Below, piece by piece: positions 5,658 through 12,606 of a DNA stretch of 12,606 nucleotides. The notes below the pieces were generated by a model. The model did no database searches, was not told where the DNA came from, and saw only the letters and a program-made list of their open reading frames with translations. The stretch comes from Anaerolineaceae bacterium. GTDB lineage: Bacteria; Chloroflexota; Anaerolineae; Anaerolineales; Anaerolineaceae. Every line of letters begins with the position of its first letter. Positions within the stretch are counted from its first letter, which is position 1. The position numbers and the translations under genes are program-made. The stretch lies in assembly GCA_003158355.1 (NCBI GenBank), contig PMIV01000212.1, forward strand, positions 1 to 12,606, in the 5' to 3' direction.

Positions 5658-7316
5658 TTATTCTTTCTTGAGCATCGGAATCTTGATGCCAAAACGATTG
5701 GCTGCGTCAATGGCTTCCGGGTACCCGGCATCGGCGTGGCGAACCACCCCCATGCCCGGGTCAGTGGTCAAAACGCGTTGCAAACGTATAGCGGCTTCTG
5801 GCGTTCCATCGGCAACGATCACCATACCCGCGTGTTGGCTAAAGCCAATACCCACCCCACCACCGTGGTGGAAGGAAACCCAGGTGGCCCCGCCAGCAAC
5901 GTTGATGAGCGCATTCAAGATCGGCCAGTCGCTCACTGCATCGGTGCCGTCCAACATTCCTTCCGTTTCGCGGTTTGGAGAAGCCACCGAACCAGCATCG
6001 AGATGGTCGCGGCCAATCACGATCGGCGCTTTGATAATCCCTTTTGCCACCAATTCATTAAACCGCAGCCCGACTTTGGCCCTTTCGCCGTAACCCAGCC
6101 AGCAAATCCGGCTGGGCAACCCCTGGAAATGTACCTGTTCACGTGCCATCTTTAACCAGCGCTGTAAATGGGTATCTTCCGGGAAGAGTTCCGCCACCGC
6201 TTCATCTGTGCGGTAGATATCTTCCGGGTCGCCCGAAAGCGCTACCCAGCGGAAGGGACCTTTGCCTTCGCAGAAAAGCGGCCGTATGTAGGCCGGTACA
6301 AAACCCGGAAAATCGAAGGCGTTTTTCACGCCGTGGTCAAAAGCACGTTGACGTAAATTATTCCCGTAATCAAATACTTCTGCACCGCGTTTCTGAAATT
6401 CCAGCATGGCTTTGATATGCACTGCCATGGAGTCCAGAGATCGTTGTTTGTATTCTTCCGGGTCAGATTTTCGTAGGGCTTCTGCTTCTTTGACGTTCAA
6501 ACCCATCGGAACATAGCTCAACACATCGTGCGCCGGGGTTTGATCTGTAACCACATCCGGAATGATTCCACGTTTGACGAGCTCCGGATAAACCTCAGCC
6601 GCGTTGCCGATCAACCCGATCGACCGCGGAATTTTCTTGTCTATGGCTTCCCTGGCTAATGCCAGCGCTTCGTCGAGGGTTTCGACAACCATGTTGACGT
6701 AACGCATCTCCAGGCGGCGTTGAGCGTGCTCCGGGTCCACTTCCACCACGATAGCCACACCCTCGTTCATGGTCACTGCCAGCGGCTGTGCCCCACTCAT
6801 GCCCCCCAGACCAGCGGTGAGCACAAGTTTGCCCTTTAACGAAGGCCAGCCTTTTAATTTCGCCAGGGATCCTAAAGTCTCGTAAGTCCCCTGCAGAATA
6901 CCCTGGGTACCGATATAGATCCACGATCCCGCCGTCATCTGTCCGAACATGATCAGCCCTTTGGCAGCCAATTGATCGAAATGTTCCTGAGTCGCCCAAT
7001 GCGGCACCAGGTTGGAATTCGCGATCAATACACGCGGAGCATCCGGATGGCTTTTAAAGACCGCCACTGGTTTGCCCGATTGAACCAATAAAGTTTCGTC
7101 TTGTTCCAGATTTTTTAGAGAATCCAAGATGGCATCAAAAGCCTCCCAACTACGGGCAGCCTGCCCTCTACCCCCATAAACCACAAGGTCTTGCGGCCTT
7201 TCAGCTACTTCAGGGTCAAGGTTGTTTTGGATCATCCGATAAGCGGCTTCAATTTGCCAATTTTTACAGGTGAGCTGTGTACCGCGCGGAGCGCGAACGG
7301 TGCGAGGACCAGACAT
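5658..7316 (-). CDS. hutU: Urocanate hydratase
   Basis: This enzyme (EC 4.2.1.49) adds water to urocanate to give 4-imidazolone-5-propionate, the second step of histidine breakdown, using tightly bound NAD+ as an electrophile in the cytoplasm. The 552-aa length matches the family (about 555). Seen in the sequence: [14 protein letters not shown] (47-60), the NAD-binding [10 protein letters not shown] (171-180), [18 protein letters not shown] (482-499) and the active-site segment [11 protein letters not shown] (402-412), with Cys405 equivalent to the essential cysteine. ATG 7316 has GGAGG 4 nt upstream. No hutH, hutI or hutG lies next to it in the window; instead two membrane-protein genes follow. 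No sign of damage is seen. Confidence 0.97.
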   Translation of the reverse strand: MSGPRTVRAPRGTQLTCKNWQIEAAYRMIQNNLDPEVAERPQDLVVYGGRGQAARSWEAFDAILDSLKNLEQDETLLVQSGKPVAVFKSHPDAPRVLIANSNLVPHWATQEHFDQLAAKGLIMFGQMTAGSWIYIGTQGILQGTYETLGSLAKLKGWPSLKGKLVLTAGLGGMSGAQPLAVTMNEGVAIVVEVDPEHAQRRLEMRYVNMVVETLDEALALAREAIDKKIPRSIGLIGNAAEVYPELVKRGIIPDVVTDQTPAHDVLSYVPMGLNVKEAEALRKSDPEEYKQRSLDSMAVHIKAMLEFQKRGAEVFDYGNNLRQRAFDHGVKNAFDFPGFVPAYIRPLFCEGKGPFRWVALSGDPEDIYRTDEAVAELFPEDTHLQRWLKMAREQVHFQGLPSRICWLGYGERAKVGLRFNELVAKGIIKAPIVIGRDHLDAGSVASPNRETEGMLDGTDAVSDWPILNALINVAGGATWVSFHHGGGVGIGFSQHAGMVIVADGTPEAAIRLQRVLTTDPGMGVVRHADAGYPEAIDAANRFGIKIPMLKKE

Positions 7317-7667
7317 GCTGCCTCCAGATAGAGAAATGGAATTATTACGCCATTTATTATACGCTCAGATGGCAGGTTGAACCACTACCAGCGGCAACCG
7401 TGCCGCATATTCCATCAATTCTTGCCTGGCCGGTCGGACTGAAACACCAGCCAATTTAAGAATAAGTCCCAACATTAATGGGTGTCGTTTGAGGCGGTGA
7501 ACTTTACAAAATTATTGGTTGAACCCTTTTGGCATTTTCATTTTACTTATTGTAGTAGATTGGACGAATAAAGCCTTTCTCTTTTGGTAGGATTAATTCT
7601 TAATGCTTTTTAGATGGGACTTGCAATTTAAAGACACTTCAACACTCAGAATGCTATAATTTGACCC
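7317..7667. other. Divergent intergenic region between hutU and the DinB-like gene
   Basis: These 351 bases hold the hutU promoter at the left and the promoter of the HicB/DinB-like gene at the right. The middle (about 7385-7640) has no credible gene, RNA or long hairpin that I can see. A short open frame at 7277-7459 overlaps the hutU start and promoter and is not credible. Confidence 0.7.
7356..7361 (-). promoter_or_regulatory. -10 box of the hutU promoter
   Basis: A minus-strand consensus TATAAT (7356-7361) would start transcription near 7349. This leaves a leader of about 33 nt that holds GGAGG (7321-7325), 4 nt before the ATG. No good -35 and no TGN extension are visible. The leader is long enough for a normal Shine-Dalgarno start, in contrast to the divergent gene at 7668. 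Confidence 0.6.
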
Positions 7668-7668
7668 A
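7652..7668 (+). promoter_or_regulatory. Extended -10 promoter of the HicB/DinB-like gene, predicted leaderless
   Basis: TGC (7652-7654) immediately precedes TATAAT (7655-7660). A possible -35 AAGACA (7631-7636) lies 18 bp upstream. The ATG begins 7 nt after the hexamer, exactly as at the VanW gene, with no Shine-Dalgarno sequence between them. Confidence 0.72.
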
Positions 7669-8384
7669 TGCAAAAGAACAAATTGATAAAAGTTGGCATT
7701 GAAAATAATAATGAGGGCCGATCGCTCGCCTGGGCATTGGATTACCCGGGCTGTTTTACTTATGGCTCAAGCGAAACAGAAGCCCTCGTGCGTGTTCCGC
7801 AGGCTTTGATCGCCTATAAAAATTGGCTGGATGGATATACTGAGAACTCATGGTTGCAAGATCTGACGGATTTCGATATTCGTCTGGTGGAAGTTTATGA
7901 AGGCCATTTCCTCAATGAACAATATGAACCCTCACCAAACGGAAAAGCCATCTATGCCTGGTTTCATCATGACTGGCTGCCCCTTTCAGAACTTGAAGTT
8001 CAAAGGGGATTGTCCATTTTAGGTTGGGCGCATCAAGATCTGTATGAGCTTACCGCTGCCTTGAGCGATGAGCAATTAGATCGAACTTATCCCGGCGAAC
8101 GTTCGAGCATCAGGGGAATCATGCTCCATGTAGCCAATGCCGAGTTAAATTACCTCGATCATTTACGCCAAACGCCTTTGGATCGTACTGGGTCACCCGA
8201 TGATATCTGGGAAAGACTGCGTTTTTCCTTAGACCAAAACCGCAGTGGTTTGCCAGCTCTGGTGGGTAAAGAAGACGTTCATGGCAACAGAGGTGAATTC
8301 TGGTCGCCGCGTAAGGTCTTGCGCCGGGCTTGCTGGCACGCGCTGGACCATTGCCAGCACATTCACAGGCTTATCACTTCTTAA
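7668..8384 (+). CDS. HicB-like domain fused to a DinB-like metal-binding domain
   Basis: The 238-aa protein appears to have two parts. Residues 1-75 resemble the HicB/UPF0150 fold (GRSLAWALDYPGCFTYGSS, then EALVRVPQALIAYKNWL). Residues about 105-238 resemble a DinB-like four-helix bundle with a probable metal triad: H154 in IMLHVANAE, and H224 and H228 in WHALDHCQHIH (HxxxH). DinB/YfiT proteins include metal-dependent thiol transferases and many members of unknown activity. HicB domains are usually antitoxins paired with HicA, but no HicA-like gene is adjacent, so the N-terminal domain probably has a structural or ligand-binding role here. The start is supported by the promoter 7 nt upstream. 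The hairpin after the stop lacks a plus-strand T-run and probably serves the minus strand. Confidence 0.8.
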   Translation: MQKNKLIKVGIENNNEGRSLAWALDYPGCFTYGSSETEALVRVPQALIAYKNWLDGYTENSWLQDLTDFDIRLVEVYEGHFLNEQYEPSPNGKAIYAWFHHDWLPLSELEVQRGLSILGWAHQDLYELTAALSDEQLDRTYPGERSSIRGIMLHVANAELNYLDHLRQTPLDRTGSPDDIWERLRFSLDQNRSGLPALVGKEDVHGNRGEFWSPRKVLRRACWHALDHCQHIHRLITS

Positions 8385-8391
8385 ATAAAAG

Positions 8392-8407
8392 CGCCCCTTT
8401 CGGGGCG
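8392..8407 (-). terminator. Intrinsic terminator of the 29-aa membrane protein gene
   Basis: CGCCCC (8392-8397) pairs with GGGGCG (8402-8407) around a TTTC/GAAA tetraloop. On the minus strand the stem is followed by CTTTTATTT, a proper U-rich tail; on the plus strand it is followed by TGACAATG, which is not. It is thus oriented for a minus-strand transcript. It begins 23 nt after the stop of the small ORF at 8431-8520, and could weakly end the plus-strand gene too. Confidence 0.82.
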
Positions 8408-8430
8408 TGACAATGTAAGGAAAATTTGAT

Positions 8431-8520
8431 CTACTTGGAATTTGGATCAATGCCAGGCAGACTCATAGCCAGGAACAAGAGCCCCAAAAAGCCAACAACT
8501 AAATAGATTTCTACTGCCAT
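8431..8520 (-). CDS. 29-aa single-span membrane protein (small ORF)
   Basis: An ATG at 8520 opens a 29-codon frame ending in TAG at 8431. GAGGTG (8525-8530) stands 4 nt upstream as a good Shine-Dalgarno sequence. A minus-strand terminator follows 23 nt after the stop. The protein starts MAVEIYLVVGFLGLL, continues hydrophobic to about residue 21 and ends with a polar PGIDPNSK, so it should be one membrane helix with short tails. The length recalls small membrane subunits or regulators such as KdpF, but the sequence does not match one I recognise. It lies 141 nt downstream of amrS on the same strand and could be cotranscribed or have its own promoter in the A/T-rich gap; I could not pick one confidently. 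Confidence 0.72.
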   Translation of the reverse strand: MAVEIYLVVGFLGLLFLAMSLPGIDPNSK

Positions 8521-8661
8521 TTCTCACCTCAACTTCTCGAAACGACCCTTTCATTTGATACTTAAAACACCGGTTTATCAAAAAGTGTTCGTTTCTATAT
8601 ATTAATACGATGAGATGAAGAAAAAGTTCCGAAAATGTGAAATTTTGTAGAGAACTTGGAA

Positions 8662-9717
8662 TTAACTCCAAACTCCGGGGATTTTTTGCCCGCAATCCGG
8701 GCAATTACCTGCCGAGGTGAGATGATTTTCCAACACCCAAAAACCCCGCCGGCGAATGAGTATATGCTTGCATTTCGGGCAAAGAGTATCTTCCAGTGAG
8801 CCCACTTTACCGGGTAAATTGCCGGCATAAACAAATTGCAATCCTGCTTCTTCACCAATTTCGGCGGCTTGCTGCAAGATGGCGGCGGGGGTTGCCGGAA
8901 TATCCTCCATCCGGTAATCGGGGTGATAAGCCGTGACATGCCAGGGAATATCCGCGGAAACGGAGACTAAAAACCGGCTGAGGTCCCATAATTCATCGAT
9001 CGAATCGTTGAAACCCGGGATCACCAAAGTTACTACCTCCACCCATAATCCCAGCTCGCGCGCCAGCCGAATGGAATCCAAAACATGGTTCAGATTCCCC
9101 CCCATCTCGCGGTATCGGCGTTCTTGCATGCTCTTGAGGTCGATTTTATAGCCGTCCAACCACGGACTCAGCGCATGGAGCGCTTCCGGAGTGGCATATC
9201 CATTCGAAACAAATGCGGTTTTGAGGTCAAATTTTTTGGCTTCTTTAAAGATATCAATAGCCCATTCACTGCTGATCAACGGCTCGTTATAACTAGAAGC
9301 AAGAGCTGAGGCTCCATTTTTAACCGCAAGGGCTACTAACTCTTCAGGATCGACCTTCGTTATTTGCTGAATCGAGCGGGCAGCCGCCGGATCACACAGC
9401 GCTTGCGATGTCTTCCAGTTCTGGCAGAATGAACAATGGAAGTTGCAGCCTAGCATGCCAAAGGTCAATACCTGTCTACCTGGTAAAAAGTGGTTGAAAG
9501 GTTTTTTCTCGACTGGGTCCACTTGCACACCGGCCACATATCCCCATGGCACCCGCAGCTTGCCCGCTTCGTTATATCGCACTCCACAAATACCCCGTTT
9601 ACCGGGGCGTATCAGGCAGCGGTGGGCACAAGCCAGGCAGCGTACTGCGCCTTCGGCTTCTTCAGTACACAATTCACTTATATGTGATAATTGATCCAGT
9701 TCCAGCGTGATTGCCAT
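8662..9717 (-). CDS. amrS: AmmeMemoRadiSam system radical SAM protein
   Basis: A radical SAM enzyme related to pyruvate formate-lyase activating enzymes. Numbered from ATG 9717 (351 aa), the cluster motif CxxxCxxC is C91-C95-C98 in GCNFHCSFCQNW. An N-terminal Cys set (C27, C30, C34, C44 in RCLACAHRCLIRPGKRGICG) and a C-terminal zinc-ribbon-like pair of CxxC motifs (C313/C316 and C339/C342) match AmrS. YNEPLIS and TAYHPDYRM are further family blocks. In many genomes AmrS occurs with AmrA (AMMECR1) and AmrB (Memo), neither of which is in this window. GAGG (9723-9726) is 5 nt before ATG 9717, so I prefer this start over GTG 9723, which overlaps the Shine-Dalgarno sequence. A TATAAT (9733-9738) lies just upstream. 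Diverges from mutS2. Confidence 0.9.
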   Translation of the reverse strand: MAITLELDQLSHISELCTEEAEGAVRCLACAHRCLIRPGKRGICGVRYNEAGKLRVPWGYVAGVQVDPVEKKPFNHFLPGRQVLTFGMLGCNFHCSFCQNWKTSQALCDPAAARSIQQITKVDPEELVALAVKNGASALASSYNEPLISSEWAIDIFKEAKKFDLKTAFVSNGYATPEALHALSPWLDGYKIDLKSMQERRYREMGGNLNHVLDSIRLARELGLWVEVVTLVIPGFNDSIDELWDLSRFLVSVSADIPWHVTAYHPDYRMEDIPATPAAILQQAAEIGEEAGLQFVYAGNLPGKVGSLEDTLCPKCKHILIRRRGFWVLENHLTSAGNCPDCGQKIPGVWS

Positions 9718-9732
9718 AGCCACCTCTTAATC

Positions 9733-9738
9733 ATTATA
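9733..9738 (-). promoter_or_regulatory. -10 box of the amrS promoter
   Basis: A minus-strand TATAAT (9733-9738) predicts a start near 9726. The leader would then be only about 9-10 nt and consist almost entirely of the GAGG Shine-Dalgarno sequence before ATG 9717. No -35 at normal distance is convincing. The gap to the mutS2 promoter is about 80 bp. Confidence 0.55.
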
Positions 9739-9817
9739 TCTCTCACGCATGAATAGATTTTGTAACAATCCGAATAAATTCGTGATACCTCTTTAATCCC
9801 TATCAATGAAGAAGCTG

Positions 9818-9834
9818 TGGTACACTCGCAAATA
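9818..9834 (+). promoter_or_regulatory. Extended -10 promoter of mutS2, predicted leaderless
   Basis: TGG (9818-9820) precedes TACACT (9821-9826), a fair extended -10. The ATG starts 7 nt after the hexamer, the same spacing as the VanW and HicB/DinB-like genes. No -35 or Shine-Dalgarno sequence is visible. Confidence 0.6.
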
Positions 9835-12245
9835 TGGACGATAAAACCCTTAAGATGTTGGAATTTCCGAAAATTATCGAAAAATTAGCCAGTTATGCCT
9901 CTTTTAGCGCATCCGCTGATCTGGCGCAGGCGCTGCATCCAGCCGCAAGTCTAACCGAAGCCAGTGATCGTCTGGCGCGTACCAGTGAAGCACGTCACCT
10001 GCTCAGCGTTAATGATTCCATTGGCGTAGGCGGCGCAACGGATATCCGTTCTCATGCTTTATTAGCCCGACGCGGCGGCGTGTTAAGTGAAATTGACCTG
10101 CTATCCGTCAGCAGCACCCTGGTGGCAGCTCGCGTTCTGGCTCGCTCTATGGAAAAAAACGCCAGCATCTACCCGCATCTCTATGAGATCGCCCGGAACT
10201 TTCCACCCCCTGTGGGTATCATTGAATCCATTTCGCGCTGCATCTCTGATCATGCCGAAGTACTGGACAGCGCATCGCCAAAACTTCAATCAATTCGCTC
10301 CGAGGTAAAAATCTCCCGCGATCGCCTGATGAGCAAACTTGAACGACTGATCAACGATTCTCACACTGCGCCGATGCTGCAAGAATCCATCATTACACAG
10401 CGCAACGGCCGGTACGTGATCCCCTTGCGCGCCGAATTTAAAGGCCGTATAAAATCCATCGTCCACGACCAATCCGCCTCGGGTTCAACCCTGTTTGTCG
10501 AACCGATTGCGGTAGTGGAATTGAATAACCGCTGGCATGAGCTTCAATTGGAAGAACGCGATGAAATTCGCCGTATTCTGGCAGAATTATCCGCTCTGGT
10601 CGGCGCAGAGGCAGAAGCCATACAAAACATCGTTACGGCTCTGGGTGAGTTTGATTTCACCCTGATGTGCGCAAAATATGCCGAGGACTTGAAAGCCTGC
10701 GAGCCAGTACTTCACCCTATTCATTCCTCCGAAAAAGAGACCCATCCAGACATTTTGATCAAATTGTTCAAGGCGCGTCATCCCCTGCTCAACCCAGAAA
10801 CGGTTGTACCATTGGACGTTGAACTAGATCCGAATACCTTTGCCGTCATCATCACCGGCCCAAATACAGGCGGTAAAACGGTCACCCTCAAAACGATCGG
10901 CTTGATGGTAATCATGGCCCAGTGTGGCCTGCACATCCCGGCCCAGTCCGGGTCGGAGTTCAGCTTTTTTGACAACGTCTTTGCGGATATTGGTGATGAA
11001 CAATCGATTGAGCAATCGCTGTCCACATTTTCAGGGCATATCACCAACATCGTGCGTATTCTCCACAGTGCTCGCCCGAAAACGTTGGCCCTGTTGGATG
11101 AACTTGGCGCTGGCACCGATCCACAAGAAGGTTCCGCTCTGGCAAGAGCCATCATGCTTTTCCTGATCGAAAAGAAAGTTCCCTGCATGATCGCCACCCA
11201 TTACCCCGAACTAAAAGCCCTGGCTCATGCCACCCCTGGTGCTGTGAACGCCTGCATGGAATTTGATCTGAAAACCTTGCGCCCCACATACCGGTTGACG
11301 ATCGGCCTGCCCGGTCGCTCAAACGCATTTGCTATTGCGCAGCGCCTCAACCTGCCGGAAGAGATCCTTGAATCCGCACGTGCCATGATCGACCCGGATG
11401 AAATTAAAGCGGAAGACTTGCTGAATGAAATCCATCACCAGCGCGAGGTTGCCCGAAAGGCCCGCGCCGCGGCAGATCACGACCGCTCTTTGGCCCAGAA
11501 TTTGAAACAGGAGCTTTCCAACCGGCTGGGTCAAATTGATGAAGAACGGCAGCAAGAGCTCGAAAAAAGCCGGCAGCAAGCCGAGCTTGAATTGGAAGCG
11601 TTAAGAAAAGAATTGACCGAGATCCGCCAAAATTTGATCCGCGCCCGGCAGCCTTTGGAAGCACTGGCTCCCATTCAGGAAAAAGTGAAGAAAGTGGAAG
11701 AAAAAGTTTCCCGTCCAGTTGCGCGTAAAGACAATCAGGAATTTTCCACTCCGTTCACACCGCAGGCAGGCAAACGGGTACGCCTGCGCAATCTGAATAT
11801 GGAGGGAACCATCGTCTCACTCGGGTCGGAAGAAGCCGAAGTTCTGGTGGGTAATTTGCGTATGCGGGTAAAACTGCAGGATTTAGCTTCGGTTAAAGAA
11901 CCGGTGGAAACGCCAGCCGAGAAACCCTCCACTCGTGCCAAACGCCCACCTGTAGAAGCTGAACCGGCTGCCGTAAAACCCACCTTTGTGCCTTCTCCAG
12001 GAATGGAGATCGATGTGCGCGGTCAGCGCGCTGAAGATGCTCTGGATATTCTAGACCGCTATCTCGATAGTGCCGTTGTCTCTGGCATGCCCTTTGTGAG
12101 GGTTATTCACGGCAAAGGAACTGGCCGCTTACGGCAGGTCATCCGTGAAGCCCTGGCAGAAAATGTAAATGTGTCTGGGTTTGAGCAGGGGGCTGATAAC
12201 GAAGGCGGCGAAGGGGTAACCATTGTTCGTCTGGATTCAAAATAG
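9834..12245 (+). CDS. mutS2: MutS2 family endonuclease/ATPase
   Basis: MutS2 is a MutS-type ATPase with a C-terminal Smr nuclease domain. It suppresses homologous recombination in some bacteria and acts on stalled or collided ribosomes in Bacillus subtilis. Seen in this 803-aa protein: an N-terminal core and lever region (about 1-310), Walker A GPNTGGKT (342-349), the ABC signature STFSGHI (397-403) and Walker B LALLDELGAGTDP (418-430). A Glu/Gln/Lys/Arg-rich coiled coil (about 515-630) follows, then a KOW-like beta segment (about 645-690) and a Pro/Ala/Lys linker (690-720). The Smr domain (about 723-803) has IDVRGQR and HGKGTGRLR (759-767). All expected parts are present and the length is typical. 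It is transcribed alone and ends in a hairpin terminator. Confidence 0.97.
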   Translation: MDDKTLKMLEFPKIIEKLASYASFSASADLAQALHPAASLTEASDRLARTSEARHLLSVNDSIGVGGATDIRSHALLARRGGVLSEIDLLSVSSTLVAARVLARSMEKNASIYPHLYEIARNFPPPVGIIESISRCISDHAEVLDSASPKLQSIRSEVKISRDRLMSKLERLINDSHTAPMLQESIITQRNGRYVIPLRAEFKGRIKSIVHDQSASGSTLFVEPIAVVELNNRWHELQLEERDEIRRILAELSALVGAEAEAIQNIVTALGEFDFTLMCAKYAEDLKACEPVLHPIHSSEKETHPDILIKLFKARHPLLNPETVVPLDVELDPNTFAVIITGPNTGGKTVTLKTIGLMVIMAQCGLHIPAQSGSEFSFFDNVFADIGDEQSIEQSLSTFSGHITNIVRILHSARPKTLALLDELGAGTDPQEGSALARAIMLFLIEKKVPCMIATHYPELKALAHATPGAVNACMEFDLKTLRPTYRLTIGLPGRSNAFAIAQRLNLPEEILESARAMIDPDEIKAEDLLNEIHHQREVARKARAAADHDRSLAQNLKQELSNRLGQIDEERQQELEKSRQQAELELEALRKELTEIRQNLIRARQPLEALAPIQEKVKKVEEKVSRPVARKDNQEFSTPFTPQAGKRVRLRNLNMEGTIVSLGSEEAEVLVGNLRMRVKLQDLASVKEPVETPAEKPSTRAKRPPVEAEPAAVKPTFVPSPGMEIDVRGQRAEDALDILDRYLDSAVVSGMPFVRVIHGKGTGRLRQVIREALAENVNVSGFEQGADNEGGEGVTIVRLDSK

Positions 12246-12261
12246 TTCACAATTAAAAATA

Positions 12262-12306
12262 AAGGTCGACAGAATCACTCCCCACGAGGCTGTCGACCTT
12301 ATTGTT
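12262..12306. terminator. Bidirectional terminator between mutS2 and the right-edge gene
   Basis: AAGGTCGACAG (12262-12272) pairs perfectly with CTGTCGACCTT (12290-12300) around a 17-nt loop. The plus strand continues ATTGTT. The minus strand continues TATTTTTAATT, a better U-rich tail, so it serves both convergent genes. A second hairpin, GTTCAAG (12304-12310) with CTTGAAC (12321-12327), follows directly. Confidence 0.85.
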
Positions 12307-12348
12307 CAAGCTCCCTGCGACTTGAACACCTGTAATAAACAATACCAT

Positions 12349-12606
12349 TTATTTATACACTAAAAACGTTGACACATCATTGACATTTTTATGGGAAATC
12401 AGTTTCTTTTGAATTCCAACGAATTTTTTTATTTGTGTTTTAAAAACATTATCGTTTGCTTGTAAGTTTAACTTCAGCAAATATTTGTTGATCAACTTGC
12501 GTTCTTCCAACTCTTCTTTCTTGTTTTTCGAAAAGATGATCTTTTGCGTGAGGCAAGTAATTTCCATCCAGATCATATTCATTTTGCGTGCTTCTTCATA
12601 GGCTTC
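12349..12606 (-). CDS. Unknown Lys-rich helical protein, C-terminal part (partial at right edge)
   Basis: The frame is open from the right edge of the window to a TAA at 12349; 85 complete codons are visible (EAYEEARK, then the stretch from M at 12582). The ATG at 12582 is probably internal, because the frame stays open upstream of it and no Shine-Dalgarno sequence precedes it. The visible protein is Lys/Leu/Asn/Glu-rich and probably mostly helical, with a charged segment KNKKEELEERK. I recognise no family. The DNA is clearly more AT-rich than the neighbouring genes, which hints at a recently acquired gene. The bidirectional terminator beyond its stop supports a real transcript. Confidence 0.55.
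   Translation of the reverse strand, partial: EAYEEARKMNMIWMEITCLTQKIIFSKNKKEELEERKLINKYLLKLNLQANDNVFKTQIKKFVGIQKKLISHKNVNDVSTFLVYK

Noticed and set aside
5668..6415. Plus-strand open frames inside hutU
   Set aside because: hutU is a full-length conserved enzyme on the other strand with all its motifs; these are shadows.
7668..7900. HicAB toxin-antitoxin module
   Set aside because: Only a HicB-like domain is present, fused to a DinB-like domain; no HicA-like small RNA-binding protein is encoded on either side.
8656..8671. Hairpin TTGGA/TCCAA at the amrS stop as a terminator
   Set aside because: The stem is only 5 bp and A/T-rich, and no U-run follows directly; too weak to call.
8447..8704. 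85-aa minus-strand frame overlapping the amrS 3' end and the 29-aa gene
   Set aside because: It lacks a ribosome binding site and coding character, whereas the 29-aa frame in the same area has a good Shine-Dalgarno sequence and terminator.

Overview
The window carries moderate-GC bacterial DNA. It is most likely from a chromosome of the Chloroflexota, class Anaerolineae or a relative. This is inferred from the mix of a VanW/G5 protein, an LCP protein with a LytR_C tail, membrane-anchored proteins with Thr/Pro/Ala-rich 'TATP' linkers, a Trm112-like protein, AmrS and MutS2. No single marker in the window proves it: only about 26 nt of the 16S gene are present.

Layout. Positions 1-26 are the 5' end of a 16S rRNA gene on the minus strand. 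Upstream of it (27-647) lies a control region with three tandem sigma-70-type promoters, all firing toward the rRNA, and two similar 9-bp hairpins between them. Diverging from it on the plus strand are a VanW-family envelope protein (648-2489), a Trm112-like zinc-ribbon protein (2579-2800) and an LCP-family cell-wall glycopolymer ligase (2890-4368). A 17-bp-stem terminator separates these from a convergent minus-strand set: urocanate hydratase hutU (5658-7316), then a small membrane protein (5310-5654) and a larger membrane-anchored protein (4435-5310). Those last two look like diverged copies of one another.

After a 351-bp divergent intergenic region comes a plus-strand HicB-like/DinB-like fusion protein (7668-8384). 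On the minus strand follow a previously easy-to-miss 29-aa single-span membrane protein (8431-8520) with its own ribosome binding site and terminator, and the AmmeMemoRadiSam radical-SAM protein AmrS (8662-9717). MutS2 (9834-12245, plus) diverges from amrS and ends in a bidirectional terminator. It faces an AT-rich gene of unknown function that runs off the right edge (12349-12606, minus).

How the genes work together. VanW and LCP are both envelope proteins and probably act at the cell wall; the other genes look like unrelated housekeeping or accessory functions. The strongest cross-cutting signal is regulatory. The plus-strand genes have extended -10 promoters (TGN before the hexamer), and in three of them the start codon begins exactly 7 nt after the hexamer, which predicts leaderless mRNAs. 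The minus-strand genes hutU, amrS, the 29-aa gene and the second membrane protein instead have recognisable Shine-Dalgarno sequences.
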